Assembly (NCBI GenBank): GCA_945860385.1 | Contig: CAMAQD010000007.1 | Location: forward strand, 1 to 64,000 | Reading direction: 5' to 3' | Length of the DNA: 64,000 nucleotides | Origin: Flavobacterium psychrophilum | Lineage (GTDB): Bacteria; Bacteroidota; Bacteroidia; Flavobacteriales; Flavobacteriaceae | Shown: one piece after another, positions 22,945 through 32,379 of the stretch | How positions within the stretch are numbered: the first letter of the stretch is position 1 | How the letters are laid out: every line of letters starts with the position of its first letter | The notes under the pieces: model-generated | Database searches by the model: none | The model's input: only the letters and a program-made list of their open reading frames with translations | Told to the model about the DNA's origin: nothing | Program-made: the position numbers and the translations under genes

Positions 22945-25926
22945 ATGAGAAATTTTATTCTTGGCTTTTTAGCATTAATTCTGCTGCCAGCGTACATGTC
23001 TGGACAAGCAATTAAAGGAAAAGTGTCAGATAAAAATGGTGTTGGAATTCCAGGAGCAATTATTGTTGCAGTAGATTCCAAATCCACGACTGATACTGAT
23101 TTTGATGGAAATTTTAATATCAACGCCAAAGAGGGCGAAGTATTAAAGATTAGCATGGTAGGTTTTGATGCTGTGTCAGTAAAGGCTTCTTTACTTCCAA
23201 TGTCAGTAACCCTTAAAGATTCTAAGGACACAGAATTAAAAGAGGTCGTTGTCATTGGTTATGGAACTCGAAAGAAATCGGACAATACCGGTGCTATTTC
23301 GCAACTTTCGACTACTGACATTACTAAAACTAAAGTGCTCAACGCCACGCAAGCCATTCAAGGTAAAGCGGCCGGTGTTCAGGTTATTGGTACGGATGTT
23401 CCCGGAAGTTCGCCTTCACTTATTATTCGTGGAATTGGTACGTATGGTGCCGATAGAACTCCTTTATATGTTGTGGATGGTATTCCTACCAAAAATATTA
23501 CCAATATCAATTCAAATGATATCGCTTCATTCGATATTTTGAAAGATGCGTCTTCCTTAGCCATTTATGGAAATCAGGCTGCAAATGGAGTAGTGATTAT
23601 TACCACCAAAAAAGGTAAAGGAGATAAAACCAATGTTGAATATGAAGGTTTTTATGGTGTGAGAACTCCTTTGAAAACCGTTAAAATGTCGGGTTCCAAT
23701 CATTTTGCTTACTACTCTGATGTAGCGGAACAAAATACTCGATTTTCAACTGATCAATTATACAATACAAATTGGTTTGATGAAATTACTCAATTGGGTA
23801 CATATTCCTCAAATAATTTATCATTATCAGGAAGTTCTGAAAAAATAAATTACTTATTCAGTGTGAATTACTACGATGAAGAGGGGGTTTTAGACGGATT
23901 AAAATACAACCGTTTTACTTTTAGAAATAACAATGATTATAAAGTTTCGGAAAAACTAAAAATCATTCAAAATTTGAGTGTTTCTACATCCAAATCTACT
24001 CCTAAGCCATTGTCTGCTTTTACTGCAGCGTACAAACAGTCCCCATTAGTGCCTGTGAAATATCCTAATGGAAGTTGGGGAATGCCTATAATTGGTGCTA
24101 ATGGACAAGCATCAACCACCGGTGCTTTGTTTAACAATGTGGGAAATCCTGTATCGCAATTGTCGTTTTTTACAGAACAACAACAAAATTTGTTATTGCA
24201 AGGAAGCTTGGCTTTAGAATATAAAATTCTGAATGAATTGAAATTTACCTCGAGAGTTGGGGTAGAATACAACAATTGGAAAAAATTTGCTTACACACCT
24301 TCAAGAGAAATTTGGTTAGCAGCAGATCCAACAAGAGTTGCTTCAAATTATTCATCCTTAGATCCAATAAATGAATTGGTAACTGCTCGCAGCGATTATT
24401 TCAACTGGAATTTTGATAATTTCTTGACCTACAACAAAAAGTTTGCTGAAATTCATGATGTGGAATTTACATTAGGAATGTCTGCTCAAGAAACCGGAAG
24501 CAAAGAAGATTTAGAAGTTAGAGGAAGAAATGTTCCGGAAAACTCAGATTATTGGAGTCTAAATTTATCAAGTGATCCTACCAAAAGTGTAGTTACGAAC
24601 CACCGAATTGGGAATCAAAGAAACCTAATTGGTTATTTTGCACGTTTTCAGTATACTTTAATGGAGAAATACCTTTTTACAGGTACTATTCGTAGAGATG
24701 GTTCTTCACAATTTGCATCCGATAAGAAATGGGGTAATTTTCCATCATTTGGATTAGGATGGGTGATTACAAAAGAAGATTTTCTGAAAGACAGCAAAAC
24801 AATCAATTTCTTGAAACTACGTGGTGGTTGGGGAAGATTAGGGAATCAAAATGTTCCTATCAATCAACAAACTTTTGCTTCAGGTACTGGTTATGGTTAT
24901 GATTTTGCAGGTTCTCTCTATTCAGGAACCACTATAGGTTCTTTTGTTGACCCTACTTTGGGTTGGGAAATCACAGATGAAGCTTCGGTTGGTATCGACT
25001 TCAAATTGTTTGACAATAAATTATCAGGATCACTCGATTGGTATAATAAAAATACTTCTAACGTAATCCTTAATGTTACGCCGCCACTTACTGTGGGTAC
25101 TGGTGCAACGCCTGCACACGCTGGCGAAATTAACAACAAAGGATATGAAATAGCATTGCGTTGGGACAATTCAGTGGGAGACAATCTTAAATATTGGGTT
25201 GGAGCTAATTATTCTAACAATCAAAATGAAGTATCTAAAGTGTACAATCCTTTAGCTATCAGACAACAAGGTGGTGGAATAGGAAATGGACAATACACTA
25301 AACAACTTGCTGAAGGTCAGCCTCTAGGAAGTTTCTACTTATTTGAAGTAGCAGGATACGATGCCAATGGTAATTTTACCTATTTTGATAAAAATGGTGC
25401 TATCACTTCAAACCCAGTGGAAACCGATAGAAAATTCTTTGGTTCTTCATTGCCAACGTATTATTACGGTGTAAATTTAGGTGTTGAATACAAAAATTTC
25501 GATTTCTCTGTAGATGGTTATGGAGTAGGTGGAAACAAAGTGTACAATGGTAAAAAAGCACAACGTTTTGGTAACGAAAATATCGAAGCTGATATCGCCA
25601 CTGATTTCTGGACTGCTACAAATACTACAGCAGCAAACCCAGCACCGTTCAATTCAGTACCATTGTCTTCAACCTATTATTTAGAATCTGGTGCTTATTT
25701 TAGAGTAAATAATATCACATTGGGATATACTTTGCCGAAAGTGACAAGCGCTATCTCTTCAATGCGAATTTATGCAAGTGCAATAAACCCATTCATATCT
25801 CAAAAATTTACGGGATATTCTCCAGAATTAAATAATGATGGCGATCCAATGGGATCTCAGGGAATAGAATTAGATGCTTATCCAACATTGAGTTCCTTTA
25901 TTATTGGTGCTAACTTAAAATTTTAA
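22945..25926 (+). CDS. susC: SusC/RagA-family TonB-dependent outer-membrane transporter
   Basis: 993 residues. There is a signal peptide (FILGFLALILLPAYMSGQ), a CarboxypepD_reg-like domain (about 22-95, IKGKVSDKNGVGIPGAIIV), a TonB-box-like EVVVIGYGT near 98-106, then the plug (about 110-225, with IIRGIGTYG and PLYVVDGIP) and a long beta-barrel ending in F. SusC proteins import oligosaccharides with the help of SusD and the TonB-ExbBD system. The susD gene follows after 4 bp. The substrate is likely a glucan fragment made by the downstream GH144-type enzyme, which is inference from neighbours. Confidence 0.95.
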   Translation: MRNFILGFLALILLPAYMSGQAIKGKVSDKNGVGIPGAIIVAVDSKSTTDTDFDGNFNINAKEGEVLKISMVGFDAVSVKASLLPMSVTLKDSKDTELKEVVVIGYGTRKKSDNTGAISQLSTTDITKTKVLNATQAIQGKAAGVQVIGTDVPGSSPSLIIRGIGTYGADRTPLYVVDGIPTKNITNINSNDIASFDILKDASSLAIYGNQAANGVVIITTKKGKGDKTNVEYEGFYGVRTPLKTVKMSGSNHFAYYSDVAEQNTRFSTDQLYNTNWFDEITQLGTYSSNNLSLSGSSEKINYLFSVNYYDEEGVLDGLKYNRFTFRNNNDYKVSEKLKIIQNLSVSTSKSTPKPLSAFTAAYKQSPLVPVKYPNGSWGMPIIGANGQASTTGALFNNVGNPVSQLSFFTEQQQNLLLQGSLALEYKILNELKFTSRVGVEYNNWKKFAYTPSREIWLAADPTRVASNYSSLDPINELVTARSDYFNWNFDNFLTYNKKFAEIHDVEFTLGMSAQETGSKEDLEVRGRNVPENSDYWSLNLSSDPTKSVVTNHRIGNQRNLIGYFARFQYTLMEKYLFTGTIRRDGSSQFASDKKWGNFPSFGLGWVITKEDFLKDSKTINFLKLRGGWGRLGNQNVPINQQTFASGTGYGYDFAGSLYSGTTIGSFVDPTLGWEITDEASVGIDFKLFDNKLSGSLDWYNKNTSNVILNVTPPLTVGTGATPAHAGEINNKGYEIALRWDNSVGDNLKYWVGANYSNNQNEVSKVYNPLAIRQQGGGIGNGQYTKQLAEGQPLGSFYLFEVAGYDANGNFTYFDKNGAITSNPVETDRKFFGSSLPTYYYGVNLGVEYKNFDFSVDGYGVGGNKVYNGKKAQRFGNENIEADIATDFWTATNTTAANPAPFNSVPLSSTYYLESGAYFRVNNITLGYTLPKVTSAISSMRIYASAINPFISQKFTGYSPELNNDGDPMGSQGIELDAYPTLSSFIIGANLKF

Positions 25927-25930
25927 TAAG

Positions 25931-27403
25931 ATGAAAAAAATATTTATACCCCTGACTATAGCAACAATTGCCTTACTTTTTAATAGTTGCGCTAATGATT
26001 TTATCGATGTTCCTACAACGGAAAACATTGCGGAATCAGATTTATTAACCATTTATAACAATGATGAAGGAGCCAAAAGTTTTGTGACTGCTATATACAG
26101 CAATTCACTCAATTGGAATGCAAGCTCCTTTTCGTGGAATGGTTTAACAAGTATCACATCGGATGATGCCGATAAAGGTTCAGATCCAGGTGATTCAGGA
26201 ACCGATAAAGACAAATGTGATGCACTTACTTTGGATGCCACTTCATTATCAGTTCAAGATGTTTTCGAAGCCAATTATCAAGGAATTAGCAGAGCCAATA
26301 TCGCTCTTTTATATCTTCCAAAACTAGACAAAGCTGGCGAAACGTTAAAAACAAGATTGACAGCGGAAGCTAAATTCTTGAGAGCTTTAATGTATTTTAA
26401 TTTGGTAAGATGTTACGGTGGTGTGCCAGTCGTAGATCACGTTCCAGTTCCTTCTTCTCAAGAAGATACGGATATGACATTGACCAGAAAATCTAAAGAA
26501 GAAGTGTATGCATTCATTCAAACTGATTTGTTGGCTGCCATTGAAGGTCTTCCAGAAAAATCAGGCTACGCAATTTCTGATTTAGGAAGAGCATCTAAAG
26601 GTGCTGCGCGTGCTTTGTTAGCAAAAGTATATTTGTATCAAGGAAACTGGCAAGGCGTAAAAGACCAAACCGCTTTGATAACAGGATATAATTTAGTACC
26701 CAATTATGCAACAATTTGGAGAGAAGCTGGAGAAGACAGTATAGAATCTATTTTCGAAATTCGTGGTTACGGAGGAAATCCATCTCAAGGAATTGAAGGA
26801 TATATGGTATCACAAGGAGCCAGAGGAACAAGTGGCTGGGGTTGGGGTTTCAATACACCAACAGCAAGCTTAGCAAATTCTTATGAGGTGGGTGATGTTA
26901 GAAAAGATGCAACTATAGTTTTTGCAGGTGAAACCATGTGGGACGGAAGAATTGTTTCTCCACTGGTGGCCAATCCAATGTACAACGAAAAAGCCTACGT
27001 AAGTAATACAGCGGAAGCTTTTAATGGGGATTGGGAAACTACCAAAAACATTCGTGTGCTGCGTTATGCCGAAGTATTGTTGATGCAAGCTGAAGCGGCT
27101 AACGAAAGTGGTTCAGGTGATGTCACAGGTCCTTTAAACAAAGTTAGAAACAGAGCAGGCTTAGCCAATACAACAGCTACAGGTCAATTAGCCTTGAGAA
27201 CTGCTATCAGAAGCGAAAGAAGACACGAATTAGCTTTTGAGCATGACAGATGGTTTGATTTAGTTCGAACCGGACAAGCTCAAGCTGCTATGGCTGCCAA
27301 TGGGAAAACTTTTGTGGTGGGAAAAAATGAATTGTTTCCTCTTCCTCAAAAATTTATCACCCAAGCTGCTGGAAAATCAGCTCAAAATCCTATGTATAAT
27401 TAG
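25931..27403 (+). CDS. susD: SusD/RagB-family surface glycan-binding lipoprotein
   Basis: 490 residues. A lipoprotein signal ends at LLFNSC (Cys19-20 region). The TPR-like SusD fold is indicated by TAEAKFLRALMYFNLVRCYGGVPVV near 145 and the C-terminal GLAN..LRTAIRSERRHELAFEHDRWFDLVRTG segment, which is diagnostic for the family. SusD caps the SusC barrel on the cell surface and hands over oligosaccharides. It is 4 bp after susC, so the pair is translated from one message. A strong hairpin follows and may set the ratio of SusCD to the enzymes. Confidence 0.95.
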   Translation: MKKIFIPLTIATIALLFNSCANDFIDVPTTENIAESDLLTIYNNDEGAKSFVTAIYSNSLNWNASSFSWNGLTSITSDDADKGSDPGDSGTDKDKCDALTLDATSLSVQDVFEANYQGISRANIALLYLPKLDKAGETLKTRLTAEAKFLRALMYFNLVRCYGGVPVVDHVPVPSSQEDTDMTLTRKSKEEVYAFIQTDLLAAIEGLPEKSGYAISDLGRASKGAARALLAKVYLYQGNWQGVKDQTALITGYNLVPNYATIWREAGEDSIESIFEIRGYGGNPSQGIEGYMVSQGARGTSGWGWGFNTPTASLANSYEVGDVRKDATIVFAGETMWDGRIVSPLVANPMYNEKAYVSNTAEAFNGDWETTKNIRVLRYAEVLLMQAEAANESGSGDVTGPLNKVRNRAGLANTTATGQLALRTAIRSERRHELAFEHDRWFDLVRTGQAQAAMAANGKTFVVGKNELFPLPQKFITQAAGKSAQNPMYN

Positions 27404-27409
27404 AAATAA

Positions 27410-27452
27410 CTTACCGACTCAACCCTTGTACAAAGGGTTGAAAGTTGGTAAA
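27410..27452 (+). terminator. Intercistronic hairpin after susD
   Basis: CAACCCTT (27420-27427) pairs with AAGGGTTG (27433-27440), extended by TTACC (27411-27415) and GGTAA (27447-27451). There is no clean T-run after the stem, so it may be a processing or stability element that separates susCD from the enzyme genes. Confidence 0.5.
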
Positions 27453-27481
27453 TTTAATTTATAGATCATAAAAAATATAAA

Positions 27482-28867
27482 ATGATTAAATATTCATTTA
27501 TACTGTTGTTTTTAACCTTTTTAGGATGTGACTCTTCTAGTTCAGCACCAGTTCCTGTGCCACCCGTTGTTGTACCACCGGTAGTTGTACCACCAGTGGT
27601 GTCATTAACAGATGATGAATTGATGGATGTAGTTCAAAAAGAGACTTTTAACTATTTCTGGAATTATGCTGAAACCAATTCGGGAATGGCCAGAGAACGT
27701 TACATTCCTTCAGACCCCACTTTTGACCAAAATATTGTCACAACTGGCGGTTCTGGTTTTGGTTTGATGGCGATCGTTTCTGCAATGTCACGAGGTTATA
27801 TTACTAAGACACAAGGTGTAGAAAGACTCAGCAAAATTGCTAACTTTTTGGGTACTGCTAATCGGTTTCACGGAGCTTGGCCCCATTGGATAAACGGAAC
27901 CACAGGAAATGTAATTCCTTTTGGAACTAAAGACAATGGCGGTGACTTGGTAGAAACTTCATTTTTAGTGGCAGGTATGATTACCGTTCGGGAATATTTC
28001 AAAAATGGAACAACAGAGGAACAAGCTGTGGCTCAAAAATTTGATGTTCTTTGGAAAGAAGTTGACTGGAAATGGTACACCAACAACCAAAATAAATTGT
28101 ATTGGCATTGGTCGCCTAATTACGATTGGCAAATGAATTTTCCCCTTGAAGGCTACAACGAATGTTTGATAACCTATGTTATGGCAGCATCTTCGCCGAC
28201 CTATCCAATTGGTTCGGCAGCTTATCATCAAGGTTGGGCAAGAAGTGGCGCAATTGTTTCTGCAAGAACCAAATACAATTTGCCATTAATTTTAAAACAC
28301 AATGGAGCTGAAGAATTTGGTGGACCTTTATTTTGGGCACATTATTCTTATTTAGGTTTAGATCCAAATCAATTGACAGATCAATATGCCAATTATTGGG
28401 ATTTGAATTCCAATCATACGAAAATCAATTATTTGTATGCTGTTGCCAATCCAAAAAGTTTTAAAGGGTATGGTGCTAATTATTGGGGACTGACCGCTTC
28501 GTATTCTAGAAACGCAGATGGTTCTACAGGTTATGATGCGCATATGCCAAGCAACGATAAAGGAATTATTTCCCCAACTGCGGCCATAGGTTCTATCGTT
28601 TACACTCCTGTTGAGTCTAAAGCATTAATGCGAAATTTATATGAAAATTATAAATCAACAGCTTGGGGTGTGGCAGGATTTTATGATGCACATAGTCAAC
28701 AGTATCAATGGTCATCCCAAAATTATTTGGCCATAGACCAAGGACCGCAAATAGTCATGTTAGAAAATTATCGAACAGGTTTATTGTGGCGCTTATTTAT
28801 GAATGCACCTGAGGTAAAACAAGGTTTAATTAATCTTGGATTTCATTCTGGAAAATATGGATTTTAA
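27482..28867 (+). CDS. PF10091/GH144-type endo-beta-glucanase lipoprotein
   Basis: 461 residues. The signal ends in a lipobox (LTFLGC), so the enzyme is a lipoprotein, probably on the cell surface. A low-complexity linker of VPPVV repeats (about 23-39) precedes the catalytic domain (about 45-455). The domain starts LMDVVQKETFNYFWNYAE and contains TTGGSGFGLMAIV, FGGPLFWAHYSYLGLDP and YLAIDQGPQIVMLENYRTGL, which are hallmarks of the old glucoamylase-like family PF10091. Characterised Bacteroidota members (GH144) are endo-beta-1,2-glucanases. The neighbouring GH3 would then hydrolyse sophoro-oligosaccharides. Family membership is secure; substrate is inferred and another beta-glucan is possible. 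Confidence 0.82.
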   Translation: MIKYSFILLFLTFLGCDSSSSAPVPVPPVVVPPVVVPPVVSLTDDELMDVVQKETFNYFWNYAETNSGMARERYIPSDPTFDQNIVTTGGSGFGLMAIVSAMSRGYITKTQGVERLSKIANFLGTANRFHGAWPHWINGTTGNVIPFGTKDNGGDLVETSFLVAGMITVREYFKNGTTEEQAVAQKFDVLWKEVDWKWYTNNQNKLYWHWSPNYDWQMNFPLEGYNECLITYVMAASSPTYPIGSAAYHQGWARSGAIVSARTKYNLPLILKHNGAEEFGGPLFWAHYSYLGLDPNQLTDQYANYWDLNSNHTKINYLYAVANPKSFKGYGANYWGLTASYSRNADGSTGYDAHMPSNDKGIISPTAAIGSIVYTPVESKALMRNLYENYKSTAWGVAGFYDAHSQQYQWSSQNYLAIDQGPQIVMLENYRTGLLWRLFMNAPEVKQGLINLGFHSGKYGF

Positions 28868-28921
28868 AGTAAATCCAAAAACAAATAGATTGTAATTATT
28901 AATTATCAAAAAATAAAAAAT

Positions 28922-29914
28922 ATGAAAAATAGTATAAAAATATTCTGTCTTAGTGCTGTAGTTTCAATGCAGTTCTTAGCAAGTTGTACCAACAATGTGG
29001 ATAGCAATGAGCCATTGCCATTGCCTCCGGTTGGCGCTTACAACTCTTCCGATGAGGTAAATGCTAGCAATTTGATAGCAAAATGGAGTTTCGAAAACAG
29101 TGTTGCTGACTCCAAAGGTGGATTGGTTGGTGTGCCAAAAAATGCAACTTATGTTGCGGGTGCAAAAGGACAAGCTTTTCAAGGTTCGAGTACTCAAGAA
29201 CGCTATGTGGTTTATAACAACGCAACTGCGGTTGGAGCTTTAAGTAGCTTTAGTTTTAGTTTTTGGATGAAATCAGGGCAAACTGTTCCCGATGGTGGAT
29301 CTCCAGGACAAGGAAAAGGAATTCAGGGAATATTTTCTTTGGTAAATCCTGCTGGTTTTTGGGGCGGATTAAATCTATTTCTTGAAAACCGAGATGATTC
29401 AAAACCCAATACGCTTCGTTTGAAAATGGGTATTGAAAACAAAAGAGCTGGAGTAGCTTGGGGTGGACAAGGTCCAATATTCAACATTGAAGGTGCAATT
29501 GATACTTGGATTCAAGTAGTCTTGACTTACGATGCAACCACAAGTAAATACACAGTATATAAAAATGGCGAAAAAGGAACAAATAGTATTTACGGAACGC
29601 CTTATGGTCCATATGCTAACTTAAATGGTTCTTGCATTCTTTATGGTGATAATCCTGGTGGTCCTGACGGAAGTAACGGCAATCCTTCAAGTGCTCCATT
29701 GTATGGTGCTTTGGTTTTTAATACGCCAAATTTATCTCAATTAGTTATCGGCTCCAATCAGTTTAGTACTACGCCATCACTTACTACAACTCACGGTGAT
29801 GAAGGCTGGGCTACAGATTACGCAGGAGCTTTAGATGAATTTAGAATATACAAATCTGCTTTGACTTCGAGTGAAGTGACAGCTTTGTTTAAATTAGAAA
29901 AAACAAACAGATAA
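28922..29914 (+). CDS. LamG/concanavalin-like lipoprotein, probable surface glycan-binding protein
   Basis: 330 residues. A lipobox at LASC (Cys22) gives a lipoprotein. Residues about 50-325 form a LamG-type jelly roll: LIAKWSFENSVADSKGG at the start, LSSFSFSFWMKSG, DTWIQVVLTYDATTSKYTVYKNG, and ALDEFRIYKSALTSSEV at the end. This fold usually binds glycans. Its place between the SusCD pair and the glycosidases matches a SusE/F-like surface binding protein. It is 54 bp after the GH144-type gene and 2 bp before GH3. No catalytic residues can be assigned, so an enzymatic role is unlikely but not excluded. Confidence 0.78.
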   Translation: MKNSIKIFCLSAVVSMQFLASCTNNVDSNEPLPLPPVGAYNSSDEVNASNLIAKWSFENSVADSKGGLVGVPKNATYVAGAKGQAFQGSSTQERYVVYNNATAVGALSSFSFSFWMKSGQTVPDGGSPGQGKGIQGIFSLVNPAGFWGGLNLFLENRDDSKPNTLRLKMGIENKRAGVAWGGQGPIFNIEGAIDTWIQVVLTYDATTSKYTVYKNGEKGTNSIYGTPYGPYANLNGSCILYGDNPGGPDGSNGNPSSAPLYGALVFNTPNLSQLVIGSNQFSTTPSLTTTHGDEGWATDYAGALDEFRIYKSALTSSEVTALFKLEKTNR

Positions 29915-29916
29915 AA

Positions 29917-32163
29917 ATGAGAAGTAAACTGATTGTACTGCTTTTATGTGTTTCTTTTATGGGCTTTAGCCAAAAGAGGAATACTACTAAAGCCATTAAA
30001 ATTAAGCCAAAAGCCGAGTTCGTTGCCGATTTGATGTCGAAAATGACCATTGAAGAAAAAATTTACCAAACGGTACAATTTACTTCTGATGGAACGGTTA
30101 CTGGTCCCAAATCGGGTGATAATTTTATTACCCGAATTCAACAAGGGAAAGTAGGCTCAATTCTTAATGCAACGGGTTCAAAGGAAACCAGAGAAATCCA
30201 ACGTATTAATTTAGAAAATTCAAGACTAAAAATTCCTTTGTTGTTTGGTCACGATGTAATCCACGGTTACAAAACGATTTTTCCAATCAATCTCGGAATG
30301 GCTTCTTCATTTGATCCAAAAGCAGTTGAATTAGCGGCTCGAATTGCTGCTACCGAAGCTTCTTCTGCGGGTGTTCATTGGACATTTGCTCCAATGGTAG
30401 ATATTGCTCGTGATGCAAGATGGGGTAGGGTTTCTGAAGGTTCTGGAGAAGATAGTTTTCTGGGAATTCAAATGGCTGTTGCCAATGTCAAAGGTTTTCA
30501 AGGCGATGATTTATCAAAAACGAATACCATTTTAGCTTGTGCCAAACATTTTGCAGCTTATGGTGCTGCCGAAGCAGGAAGAGATTACAACACGGTTGAT
30601 ATGTCTGAAAGAGTGTTGCGTGAAACGTATTTGCCGGCTTTCAAAGCAACGGTTGATGCTGGAGTGAAAACTTTTATGATGGCTTTCAACGAAATTGCAG
30701 GAGTTCCATCTACAGGAAGTAAATTCTTGATTCGGGATATATTAAAAGGCGAATGGAAATTCGATGGACTAGTTGTGTCAGATTACACAGGTATCAATGA
30801 ATTAGTGGCTCACGGATTTGCAACAGACAATAAAAATGCAGGGGAACTAGCTTTACAAGCAGGACTCGATATGGATATGGTAAGCGCTGCTTATATGAAT
30901 TATACCAAGCAGTCCTATGACGAAGGCAAAGTTACTTTAGCACAAATTGATGATGCTTGCAAAAGAATTTTGGATGTAAAATACGATTTAGGATTATTCG
31001 AAGATCCTTACAGATATTCAGATGAAAAACGTGAAAAAGAAACTATTTACAAACCGGAGTTTTTAGAGGCCAGTTTAGAAATTGCCAAAAAATCATTGGT
31101 TTTATTAAAAAACAGTAATAACATTTTACCATTGAAAGCGAACCAAAAAATTGCTTTCGTAGGTCCTTTGGTAAGCGATGAATTTAATATTATTGGATCT
31201 TGGGCAGCATTGGGTGACCGTTCTGGTTTTGCAACTAGTGTTAAGGAAGGCGTTACCAATTATTTAAAAAATGTTTCCAATGTTACCTTCGATCAAGGAG
31301 TCGAAATTCAGAGTACCAAAAGAGATTGGATGCAAAAAGCTTTGGATAATGCCAAAAATGCCGATGTCATTGTAGCCGTTATGGGCGAAAGAGAGAATAT
31401 GACTGGCGAAGCAGCTTCTCAAATCAATATCGATTTACCGGGATTGCAAAAAGAGTTTTTGGCTGAATTGAAAAAATTAGGCAAACCAATTGTTCTAGTT
31501 TTATTTAACGGAAGACCTTTGACTCTCACTTGGGAAAACGAAAATATGGACACCATTCTTGAAGCTTGGTGGCCTGGAACTCGTGGTGGAGACGCAATTG
31601 CCCAAACTCTTTTTGGAGCGAATAATCCAAACGGAAAATTGCCAATGTCTTTTCCTAGAAAAGTGGGTCAGTTGCCTTTGTATTACAATCACAAAAACAC
31701 AGGAAGACCGTATTTAGGACCAACAGATCCAGAACAAAAATACAAATCCCAATATACGGATGTTGGCAATAGTCCTTTATATCCTTTTGGATTTGGGTTG
31801 AGTTACACCACTTTCGAATATTCAAATTTTAAACTTTCATCTAATAAAATTAAGTTCGGTGAAAAACTAAAAATCAGTGTAGAGGTAAAAAACACTGGAA
31901 ATTATGAAGGCCAGGAAGTAGTTCAGCTTTATGTTCGGGACTTGGTAGGTTCGGTAACTAGACCAGTTAAGGAACTAAAAGGATTCGAAAAAATAAATTT
32001 AAAAAAGGGAGAAACAAAAACGGTTTCATTCGAAATTTCATCAGAAGATTTGAAATTTTACACTATCGAGATGAAAAACGAAGCCGAAGCAGGAAGTTTT
32101 GAAGTTTTCGTTGGCGGAAATTCAGATACGGACAGAAAAGCAAATTTTGAATTGGTTAAATAA
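29917..32163 (+). CDS. bglX: GH3 beta-glucosidase
   Basis: 748 residues with a signal peptide (LIVLLLCVSFMGFSQ). The TIM-barrel domain has KIPLLFGHDVIHGYKTIFP (about 105-123), the KH pair of the substrate pocket (CAKHFAAYG, 208-216) and nucleophile Asp289 in GLVVSDYTG. The alpha/beta sandwich domain follows, and the C-terminus is an FnIII-like domain (about 640-745). This is the BglX-type layout of GH3, an exo-acting retaining beta-glucosidase. In the periplasm it would degrade oligosaccharides imported by SusCD. It starts 2 bp after the LamG gene. The symbol follows E. coli BglX by domain layout only; linkage preference (beta-1,2 or beta-1,3) cannot be read from the sequence. Confidence 0.92.
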   Translation: MRSKLIVLLLCVSFMGFSQKRNTTKAIKIKPKAEFVADLMSKMTIEEKIYQTVQFTSDGTVTGPKSGDNFITRIQQGKVGSILNATGSKETREIQRINLENSRLKIPLLFGHDVIHGYKTIFPINLGMASSFDPKAVELAARIAATEASSAGVHWTFAPMVDIARDARWGRVSEGSGEDSFLGIQMAVANVKGFQGDDLSKTNTILACAKHFAAYGAAEAGRDYNTVDMSERVLRETYLPAFKATVDAGVKTFMMAFNEIAGVPSTGSKFLIRDILKGEWKFDGLVVSDYTGINELVAHGFATDNKNAGELALQAGLDMDMVSAAYMNYTKQSYDEGKVTLAQIDDACKRILDVKYDLGLFEDPYRYSDEKREKETIYKPEFLEASLEIAKKSLVLLKNSNNILPLKANQKIAFVGPLVSDEFNIIGSWAALGDRSGFATSVKEGVTNYLKNVSNVTFDQGVEIQSTKRDWMQKALDNAKNADVIVAVMGERENMTGEAASQINIDLPGLQKEFLAELKKLGKPIVLVLFNGRPLTLTWENENMDTILEAWWPGTRGGDAIAQTLFGANNPNGKLPMSFPRKVGQLPLYYNHKNTGRPYLGPTDPEQKYKSQYTDVGNSPLYPFGFGLSYTTFEYSNFKLSSNKIKFGEKLKISVEVKNTGNYEGQEVVQLYVRDLVGSVTRPVKELKGFEKINLKKGETKTVSFEISSEDLKFYTIEMKNEAEAGSFEVFVGGNSDTDRKANFELVK

Positions 32164-32190
32164 ATTTTTTGGTTAGTTTATTTAGTAATT

Positions 32191-32223
32191 GCCCTTCAGT
32201 TTTTAATTGGAGGGCTATTTTTT
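32191..32223 (+). terminator. Rho-independent terminator after GH3
   Basis: GCCCTTC (32191-32197) pairs with GGAGGGC (32209-32215) with one G-U pair, followed by TATTTTTTTC. It ends the susCD-GH3 unit. Confidence 0.75.
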
Positions 32224-32379
32224 CAAAGACTTCAGATTTGTAGCTTTTTATTAATGCTACATCAGAATTATAAATAAAGCATAGCATTAAGCATAGAGAG
32301 TATAAATCGGAGATTTATTTTTTGTGTTAGTACCAATCCAATCTCCAAAGCAAAAAACAATTATTATAAACTATTTATT

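Noticed and set aside
27482..28867. Glucoamylase (starch) activity from the old family name
   Set aside because: PF10091 was named by similarity; characterised Bacteroidota members act on beta-1,2-glucan.
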